Shown: positions 58,041 through 64,000 of the stretch, piece after piece | Numbering within the stretch: position 1 is the first letter of the stretch | Layout of the letters: the number at the start of each line of letters is the position of its first letter | Assembly: GCF_018257795.1 (NCBI RefSeq) | Contig: NZ_JAERJD010000007.1 | Location: 186,001-250,000, forward strand | DNA: 64,000 nt | Reading direction: 5' to 3' | DNA from: Citrobacter sp. JGM124 | Lineage (GTDB): Bacteria; Pseudomonadota; Gammaproteobacteria; Enterobacterales; Enterobacteriaceae | The notes under the pieces: generated by a model | What the model was told of the DNA's origin: nothing | The model's input: the letters and a program-made list of their open reading frames with translations, nothing else | Databases searched by the model: none | Position numbers and translations under genes: made by a program

Positions 58041-58765
58041 GGTTGAATCTCCTGAAGTGATTGGTCGCTTGTATCCTGGCTGTCCTTACTGTGGGCTTCT
58101 GGCACATAGTTACTGCCTGGTTTACGGTTGGAAAGTTGACGCTCAATATCAGATAGCGTCTCCAGTTTACGAGTGGTAACTTCCAGCTCACCGCTCAGTC
58201 GTTGCTGCGCCTGGCGCAGTTCATCAAGTTGTTCGTCTGTTACCTGCTGCAATTTACTGTAGCGATTACGCTCTTCTGACAGTTTTAGCTGTGAACGCTC
58301 CCCATCACGCCAGAGAATAAACAGGGATCGTACCTGCAGGGGAATGTCCGTTGCCAGCATATCGAGCTGCTGCATGTAGCGCCTTCTTTCAACCGGAGTT
58401 ATTTTAGCCGGGGACAAAAGAATCCCCCGCTTAAAGGTATCTTGCCAGGTGAGAGCGGGCCACTCACGCGCCTCTGTTCTGGCCTCTGCAGGTGACAACC
58501 GCTGGGCGCACTCCATGCCCCGTAACCAGTAAAGCGGATTTGCCAGAGTTGACGGCTCTTCTTGTTGCCAGATATCAGCACATTGGGTCGAAAGATAATC
58601 CGGCAACTGCTTTTCAGGCTGGCGAGTCTGATTCGGGGTTTGTGGATGATTTAACTCAGGTAAAGACGCACAACTACTGAGCATACTGCACCCGGACACC
58701 AGTGTAATGGCTGCCAGACGTGATAATACCGTGCCACTTAACCGGGATAATAAACAGGCTTTCAT
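58037..58765 (-). CDS. qseG: Outer-membrane lipoprotein QseG
   Basis: 242 residues. The lipobox is LVSGC (Cys26, next Ser, so outer membrane). The middle has CADIWQQEEPSTLANPLYWLRGMECAQRLSP and a C-terminal coiled coil (about 170-215, LDELRQAQQRLSGELEVTTRKLETL). In E. coli QseG contacts GlrK to control signalling. It overlaps glrR and glrK by 4 bases on each side, so it is co-translated. Confidence 0.94.
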   Translation of the reverse strand: MKACLLSRLSGTVLSRLAAITLVSGCSMLSSCASLPELNHPQTPNQTRQPEKQLPDYLSTQCADIWQQEEPSTLANPLYWLRGMECAQRLSPAEARTEAREWPALTWQDTFKRGILLSPAKITPVERRRYMQQLDMLATDIPLQVRSLFILWRDGERSQLKLSEERNRYSKLQQVTDEQLDELRQAQQRLSGELEVTTRKLETLSDIERQLSNRKPGSNYVPEAHSKDSQDTSDQSLQEIQP

Positions 58766-60207
58766 AGAGTGACATTATCCTCGGGGAAAACAGGTAATTC
58801 GATGCGAAAACAGACGTCGGCTTTCCCATCATCGATTAAATAGAGTTTACCTTTCATACGATGAATACAATCTCTGGCAATACTTAACCCCAGGCCACTG
58901 CCTTTCACTGAACCTTTACGCTGTAACGTTCCTTGATAAAAAGGCTCAAAGATCATTTTTCTTTCTGATTCAGGAATCCCTTGCCCGGTATTAGCAACCT
59001 CAATATGCAACATACTGCCCGAAGGCCGGCTGCGTATGTAAATGGTACCGGATTCTGCCCCATAGTACACCGCATTGGAATAGAGATTATCCAGCACGCT
59101 CATTAACAGCACAGGCTCCGCAAGACAGGCAACGGTAGCCAGCGAGGATTCCGTATGCATATGCTTCGCCCTGGCAGGTAAACTATGGGCAGCAATAACG
59201 CCCTCAACCAAAGGAGTCAGGTCCACTTTTTCCCGTTCGACAATACCATCACTCACGCGGCGGTTATAATCCAGTAACTGTTCGATCAGTCTTTGTAAAT
59301 GGCGGCTGCTGTTATCAAGAATTTCCACCACCTCTTTTTGCTCCAGGGTTAGCGGGCCGGCGACCTGATCAGCGAGTAATTCCGTCCCTTCTCGCATACT
59401 GGCAAGAGGTGTTTTTAATTCATGGGAGATATGCCGTAAAAATTCATGCCGCTGGGACTCCAGCCAGCGAAGACGTTCGCTTAACCATACAATACGCTGC
59501 CCGACGGAACGCAGCTCTCTGGGACCTTTAAAATTTTCATTCTCTTCCAGTAAGCGCCCCTCACCCAGGTGTTTAATCATTCTTTCAATGCTTTTGACCG
59601 GGCCGATTATCATACGGGTAAAAATGATCACCAGTGTCAGGCTCAGTAAGAACAAGACCAGGGCCTGCCAGCCAAAAAACTGACCTCGCTGGGCAATATC
59701 CTGCTGAAGTTGCTGTCCCCTGGAAAAGATGATATCCCGCGTCGCCTGAAGCATTTCCGCATTACTCGTGGCAAAGCGTTCCAGTTCATGGAGAGCTTCA
59801 CTGTCCGGCGCATTATTATGGCACTGAAGCGTTGCGAGCTCGTCTAAGGTGTGGCTTAGTCTTTGGAGCAGATTAACATCCACAATGATGGTGGCATGCG
59901 CGTCCAGCATTTGAGCATAGCGCTTATGCTGATTCTGATAGACATTCGACAAACGTGAGTCATCCAGTACGCAATACTGGCGATAACTGCGCTCCATCTC
60001 CAGTGCAATATTCGTCATGGTTTCGCTACGGCGAGCATCTGCAAGCGTACTGCTGTTAGCTTGCTCAGCCTGAGCACTCAGCATATTCAGGCTTTGCCAT
60101 GCCTGCCATGCAAGCACTAACAGGGGAACCAAAACCAAGAAAAAGGCCATCATCACAAGCTGTCGTAGTGATCGGGGAAAGAAATGCCACTGGTTCAATT
60201 GATTCAT
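58762..60207 (-). CDS. glrK: Sensor histidine kinase GlrK (QseE)
   Basis: 481 residues: membrane helices near 16-36 and 178-200 enclosing a periplasmic helical sensor, a HAMP-like segment, the H-box FLRHISHELKTPLASM (His262) and the HATPase region with DNLYSNAVYYG and GSGLGLSIARD. It phosphorylates GlrR. First gene of glrK-qseG-glrR, just downstream of glmY. Confidence 0.97.
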   Translation of the reverse strand: MNQLNQWHFFPRSLRQLVMMAFFLVLVPLLVLAWQAWQSLNMLSAQAEQANSSTLADARRSETMTNIALEMERSYRQYCVLDDSRLSNVYQNQHKRYAQMLDAHATIIVDVNLLQRLSHTLDELATLQCHNNAPDSEALHELERFATSNAEMLQATRDIIFSRGQQLQQDIAQRGQFFGWQALVLFLLSLTLVIIFTRMIIGPVKSIERMIKHLGEGRLLEENENFKGPRELRSVGQRIVWLSERLRWLESQRHEFLRHISHELKTPLASMREGTELLADQVAGPLTLEQKEVVEILDNSSRHLQRLIEQLLDYNRRVSDGIVEREKVDLTPLVEGVIAAHSLPARAKHMHTESSLATVACLAEPVLLMSVLDNLYSNAVYYGAESGTIYIRSRPSGSMLHIEVANTGQGIPESERKMIFEPFYQGTLQRKGSVKGSGLGLSIARDCIHRMKGKLYLIDDGKADVCFRIELPVFPEDNVTL

Positions 60208-60271
60208 CTCATTTTATCGTTCAGACAAGATGCTAGCTGTGATTGAAACTGGTTTAAAGCTGAGTTTTCAG

Positions 60272-60465
60272 AAACAACAAAGGCAGGGTATAAACCCTGC
60301 CTTTGTTTATGAATTAGGCGGCGCCTTACTCAACGTTTCGCCCTGTGCATGATAAGCCCGAAAGCATTTATCAAAAGTTGGACGGCAGGCACCTTTATGT
60401 GCGTCATTCGGAGGTTTATGTAGTCTGTTTAAAAAACGCTGACATAGAAAGGTGAATGAGCAACG
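60272..60465 (-). ncRNA. glmY: Small regulatory RNA GlmY
   Basis: Between glrK and purL, as in E. coli, and on the glrK strand. The minus-strand text has the GlmY/GlmZ first-stem elements GCTCATTCACC ... TATGTCAGC ... ACATAAACCTCCGAATGACGC, then AGGTGCCTGCCGTCCA, CGGGCTTATC, CAGGGCGA and ACGTTGAGT. It ends in a terminator stem, GGCAGGGT/ACCCTGCC, with a T-rich tail. GlmY sequesters RapZ so that GlmZ survives and glmS is translated. The start is placed 12 bases after the -12 element of the sigma54 promoter; the length of about 194 nt fits the known ~184 nt. Confidence 0.9.
60277..60306 (-). terminator. GlmY terminator stem
   Basis: ACAAAGGCAGGGT (60277-60289), ATAA, ACCCTGCCTTTGT (60294-60306): perfect 13-base arms; the minus-strand tail is TGTTT. 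Confidence 0.85.
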
Positions 60466-60475
60466 CACAGAATAA

Positions 60476-60491
60476 TGCACGAAACGTGCCA
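60476..60491 (-). promoter_or_regulatory. Sigma54 promoter of glmY
   Basis: On the minus strand TGGCACGTTTCGTGCA. The GG/GC elements (-24/-12) and spacing fit the sigma54 consensus TGGCAC-N5-TTGCA with one mismatch, 12 bases before the proposed GlmY start. Confidence 0.88.
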
Positions 60492-60578
60492 GTATGTAAA
60501 TACAATAATCAACACATTGATTAATAATAATTTTATTTATTAATAAAAAACATAAAGCAGGAATGACACCCCCTGAAG

Positions 60579-60596
60579 TGTCGCCAAAAAGAGACA
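60579..60596. promoter_or_regulatory. GlrR binding site 1
   Basis: TGTC-GCCAAAAAGA-GACA, a perfect TGTC-N10-GACA match, about 90 bases upstream of the sigma54 -24 element. Confidence 0.85.
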
Positions 60597-60641
60597 AAAA
60601 AATGGCGTTATATTTATTTATATAAATAACAATATGTTACA

Positions 60642-60659
60642 TGTCTCCATATTGAGACA
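60642..60659. promoter_or_regulatory. GlrR binding site 2
   Basis: TGTC-TCCATATTGA-GACA, a perfect TGTC-N10-GACA match, 63 bases from site 1 (six helical turns). Confidence 0.85.
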
Positions 60660-60673
60660 GCTTACAGTGCTGG

Positions 60674-60691
60674 TGTCGTGATTTAGTGACA
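60674..60691. promoter_or_regulatory. GlrR binding site 3
   Basis: TGTC-GTGATTTAGT-GACA, the third perfect TGTC-N10-GACA match, 32 bases from site 2 (three helical turns) and touching the purL terminator. Confidence 0.85.
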
Positions 60692-60723
60692 AAAAAAACC
60701 CTCGTGATTAAACGAGGGTTTTA
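60691..60723 (-). terminator. Rho-independent terminator of purL
   Basis: On the minus strand AACCCTCGT (60720-60712) and ACGAGGGTT (60705-60697) pair, followed by T8 (plus A8, 60698-60691). It lies about 40 bases beyond the purL stop and directly abuts GlrR site 3. Confidence 0.92.
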
Positions 60724-60758
60724 TTGATTTGTTACGTAGTTTATAACCGATTACAGCA

Positions 60759-63700
60759 TCAGCCTAGCTGTTTGCGTGCGTTACGGAAAATACGCATCCA
60801 CGGGCTGTCTTCCCCCCACTCTGCTGGATGCCAGGAGTTACTTACGGTACGGAATACACGCTCAGGGTGTGGCATCATAATCGTAACGCGACCATCTTCA
60901 CTGCTTACCGCCGTAATCCCATCAGGTGAACCATTAGGATTCGCCGGGTAACGTTCGGTAACCGATCCGCTATTATCAATAAAACGCAAAGCGACCAGGC
61001 CTTTATTCTGCAGTGCCGTTAAGTGGGCTGCATCACGGACTTCAACACGGCCTTCCCCATGGGATACCGCAATCGGCATATGTGAACCAGCCATTCCCTG
61101 CAACAACAGTGATGGGCTGTCAGTAACTTCTACCAGGCTAAAACGTGCTTCAAAACGATCAGACTGATTGCGAACAAAACGCGGCCATAACTCGCTACCC
61201 GGGATGATTTCACGCAGGTTGGACATCATCTGACAGCCATTACAGACACCTAAAGCCAGAGTCTGTGGCCGCAGGAAGAATTCAGCGAATTCATCACGCA
61301 CACGCGGATTAAACAGAATGGATTTCGCCCAACCTTCACCCGCTCCCAGAACGTCACCATAGGAGAAACCACCACAGGCTACCAAGGCCTGGACATGATC
61401 CAGCCCCGTGCGTCCGGCAAGCAAATCACTCATATGGACGTCAATTGCATCAAAGCCGGCGCGGTGGAATGCCGCTGCCATCTCAACATGGGAGTTAACC
61501 CCCTGTTCCCGTAAGATAGCTACTTTCGGGCGAGCCCCTGTGGCAATGAACGGCGCAGCAATATCTTCTGCGATATTAAAGTTTAGCTTAACATTCAGCC
61601 CGGGGTCCTTATCGTCCGCCTTCGCCTGGTGTTCCTGATCAGCACACTCCGGGTTATCACGCAGGCGCTGCATCTGCCAAGTGGTTTCAGCCCACCACAT
61701 ACGTAAAGTGGTCCGGCTTTCGCTAAAGACAGACTCACCGTCAGCGGTCAGGACAAAATGGTCCCCTGCGACGGCTTTACCAAGGTAGTGCACACAGCCA
61801 GCCAGGCCATGTTCAGCAAGACATTGCTCCACAGCTGGACGATCAGACTCACGAACCTGAATCACCCCGCCTAACTCTTCGTTAAACAAAGCAGCGAGTC
61901 GATCACGCCCAAGGCCGGTAATATCAGCCTCAATACCACAGTGACCACTAAATGCCATCTCAGCCAGTGTTACTAACAACCCGCCGTCAGAACGATCGTG
62001 CCACGCCAGTAACTTACGTTCAGCAACCAATGCCTGCATGGCATGCCAGAACCCTTTCAGCTGTTCAGTGCTACGGACATCTGCCGGTTTGTCACCGAGC
62101 TGGCGATAAACTTGTGCCAGCGCGGTTGCCCCCAGGGCATTGTGGCCTGCGCCTAAATCAATCAGCAGCAGTGCATTCTCTTCTGTGCTTAACTCCGGTG
62201 TCACTGTCCCACGGACATCTTCAACACGGGCAAAAGCCGTAATCACCAGCGACAACGGTGACGTCATCTCTTTAGTGGTATCATCCTGTTGCCAGCGGGT
62301 TTTCATCGACATGGAATCTTTGCCCACCGGGATAGTCAATCCCAGCGCAGGGCAGAGTTCTTCACCCACAGCTTTAACTGCTTCATAGAGACCCGCATCT
62401 TCCCCTGGGTGTCCGGCCGCTGACATCCAGTTAGCAGAAAGTTTCACGTGCTTAAGAGAACCAATTTGAGTCGCGGCAATGTTGGTCAGGGCTTCACCAA
62501 CAGCAAGACGCGCCGATGCGGCGAAATCCAGCAATGCCACAGGAGCGCGTTCTCCGATGGACATGGCTTCACCGTAGTAGCTGTCAAGGCTTGCTGTTGT
62601 CACGGCGCAATCCGCAACCGGGATCTGCCACGGGCCAACCATTTGATCGCGTGAAACCATGCCGGTCACAGTACGATCACCAATTGTTACCAGGAAGGTT
62701 TTTTCAGCCACGGTAGGCAGGTGTAAAACCCGTTTAACCGCCTCAGCAAGGGTGACAGCACCCACATCCAGGGCGTCACCTTTGGCTGTCAGTGTTTCAA
62801 CGTTGCGTTCCATTTTAGGCGTTTTACCCAGTAAAACATCCAGTGGCATATCAATAGGCTGATTGTCAAAGTGACGATCATTCAAGGTCAGTTGTCGCTC
62901 TTCGGTCGCTTCCCCGATCACCGCATAAGGTGCTCGCTCCCGGCGGCATAAAGCATCAAACAGAGGTAACTGTTCTGGCAGTACGGCCAGGACATATCGC
63001 TCCTGAGACTCATTACACCATACCTCTAATGGGCTCATTCCGGGTTCATCATTCAAGATGTCCCGCAACTCAAAACGACCACCGCGGCCACCATCACTCA
63101 CCAGTTCAGGCATAGCATTAGAGAGACCACCCGCACCAACATCATGGATAAAGACGATGGGGTTCTGGTCACCCAGTTGCCAGCAGCGATCGATAACTTC
63201 CTGGCAACGACGTTCCATCTCTGGGTTATCACGCTGCACAGAAGCAAAATCCAGATCCGCATCAGACTGACCTGAGGCCATAGAAGAAGCTGCCCCCCCT
63301 CCCAAACCAATATTCATGGCCGGGCCACCAAGTACAATCAGCTTGGCTCCTGGAGGAATTTCACCTTTTTGTACATGGTCAGCGCGAATATTACCTATCC
63401 CGCCAGCCAGCATAACCGGTTTATGGTAACCACGGAGTTCAACACCGTTATGACTGTTGACTTGCTCTTCATAGGTGCGGAAATACCCCGTAAGGGCAGG
63501 ACGACCAAACTCGTTATTAAATGCCGCTCCTCCGAGGGGGCCTTCAGTCATAATGTCCAGCGCACTGACAATACGGTCAGGTTTACCGAAGTCCTGCTCC
63601 CAGGGCTGTTCAAAACCAGGAATACGCAAATTGGATACGGAAAAACCGACTAAACCAGCCTTGGGTTTGGCCCCGCGTCCGGTCGCACCTTCATCACGAA

Positions 63701-64000
63701 TCTCACCGCCTGAGCCTGTTGCCGCTCCAGGCCAGGGCGAAATAGCCGTTGGATGGTTATGGGTCTCTACTTTCATCAGGATATGGGCTTCTTCCTGATG
63801 GTATTCGTAGCTTCCTGAGTCATGGTCTGCAAAAAAACGCCCCACCGAGGAGCCTTCCATGACGGCGGCATTATCTTTATAAGCCGACAACACATGATCA
63901 GGCGTTTTTTCAAAAGTATTCTTGATCATTTTAAACAGCGATTTAGGCTGTTTTTCACCATCAATTATCCAGTCCGCATTGAATATTTTATGGCGGCAAT
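60759..64000 (-). CDS. purL: Phosphoribosylformylglycinamidine synthase, N-terminus beyond the window
   Basis: The frame is open from the stop at 60759 to the window end (about 1080 residues seen of ~1295); upstream of the first in-window ATG (63929) it still reads [18 protein letters not shown] as in E. coli. The FGAM synthetase domains show [38 protein letters not shown] and [15 protein letters not shown]. The C-terminal glutaminase has [11 protein letters not shown] (catalytic Cys) and MPHPERVFR. Step four of purine synthesis. Confidence 0.98.
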   Translation of the reverse strand, partial: CRHKIFNADWIIDGEKQPKSLFKMIKNTFEKTPDHVLSAYKDNAAVMEGSSVGRFFADHDSGSYEYHQEEAHILMKVETHNHPTAISPWPGAATGSGGEIRDEGATGRGAKPKAGLVGFSVSNLRIPGFEQPWEQDFGKPDRIVSALDIMTEGPLGGAAFNNEFGRPALTGYFRTYEEQVNSHNGVELRGYHKPVMLAGGIGNIRADHVQKGEIPPGAKLIVLGGPAMNIGLGGGAASSMASGQSDADLDFASVQRDNPEMERRCQEVIDRCWQLGDQNPIVFIHDVGAGGLSNAMPELVSDGGRGGRFELRDILNDEPGMSPLEVWCNESQERYVLAVLPEQLPLFDALCRRERAPYAVIGEATEERQLTLNDRHFDNQPIDMPLDVLLGKTPKMERNVETLTAKGDALDVGAVTLAEAVKRVLHLPTVAEKTFLVTIGDRTVTGMVSRDQMVGPWQIPVADCAVTTASLDSYYGEAMSIGERAPVALLDFAASARLAVGEALTNIAATQIGSLKHVKLSANWMSAAGHPGEDAGLYEAVKAVGEELCPALGLTIPVGKDSMSMKTRWQQDDTTKEMTSPLSLVITAFARVEDVRGTVTPELSTEENALLLIDLGAGHNALGATALAQVYRQLGDKPADVRSTEQLKGFWHAMQALVAERKLLAWHDRSDGGLLVTLAEMAFSGHCGIEADITGLGRDRLAALFNEELGGVIQVRESDRPAVEQCLAEHGLAGCVHYLGKAVAGDHFVLTADGESVFSESRTTLRMWWAETTWQMQRLRDNPECADQEHQAKADDKDPGLNVKLNFNIAEDIAAPFIATGARPKVAILREQGVNSHVEMAAAFHRAGFDAIDVHMSDLLAGRTGLDHVQALVACGGFSYGDVLGAGEGWAKSILFNPRVRDEFAEFFLRPQTLALGVCNGCQMMSNLREIIPGSELWPRFVRNQSDRFEARFSLVEVTDSPSLLLQGMAGSHMPIAVSHGEGRVEVRDAAHLTALQNKGLVALRFIDNSGSVTERYPANPNGSPDGITAVSSEDGRVTIMMPHPERVFRTVSNSWHPAEWGEDSPWMRIFRNARKQLG

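Overview
The window is chromosomal DNA from a member of the Enterobacterales. The backbone genes run in nearly the order known from Escherichia coli (pdeF-yfgG ... guaA-guaB / xseA-yfgJ-der-bamB-yfgM-hisS-ispG-rodZ-rlmN-ndk-pbpC-yfhM / sseA-sseB-pepB-isc operon-trmJ / suhB ... hcaT ... glyA-glnB-glrR-qseG-glrK-glmY-purL), and the proteins look very close to their E. coli counterparts. I cannot name genus or species from the sequence alone. There are no rRNA genes, tRNA genes or CRISPR arrays.

Positions 1-2150 hold the cut-off end of pdeF, the small membrane gene yfgG, and a Fur-controlled heme-binding-type lipoprotein (ChaN family) where E. coli has yfgH/yfgI. Positions 2250-14100 are an accessory block ending at the 3' end of guaA. 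It holds an SDR, an MFS exporter with LysR regulator and ABM monooxygenase, an IS3 transposase remnant, a frameshifted metallo-beta-lactamase-fold gene, an AraC regulator, an aldo/keto reductase, an acetyltransferase divergent from a TetR gene, and an AcuI/AcuR-like pair. A decayed tyrosine-integrase remnant lies just past guaA, so this looks like an old guaA-targeted genomic island.

Positions 14196-18850 carry guaBA and divergent xseA with PurR, CRP and sigma70 sites. Positions 18850-23300 are a second accessory pocket around yfgJ. It is AT-rich and holds a protein with an F-box-like segment, a lipoprotein with two DTG aspartic-protease motifs and a PDZ-like tail, and a dead IS3-family element. 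From 23369 the core resumes: ribosome and outer-membrane assembly (der, bamB, yfgM), hisS, isoprenoid synthesis (ispG), cell shape (rodZ), 23S/tRNA methylation (rlmN), ndk, the PBP1C/alpha-2-macroglobulin pair, sulfur transfer (sseA), and the full iron-sulfur assembly operon iscRSUA-hscBA-fdx-iscX with two tandem IscR boxes.

After suhB there is a zevAB-type metal-transport pair, then hcaT directly beside glyA (no hca cluster and no hmp). The last 8 kb contain a regulatory circuit readable from sequence: the GlrK/GlrR two-component system with QseG, the small RNA GlmY with a sigma54 promoter, and three perfect TGTC-N10-GACA GlrR sites upstream. purL runs off the window end.
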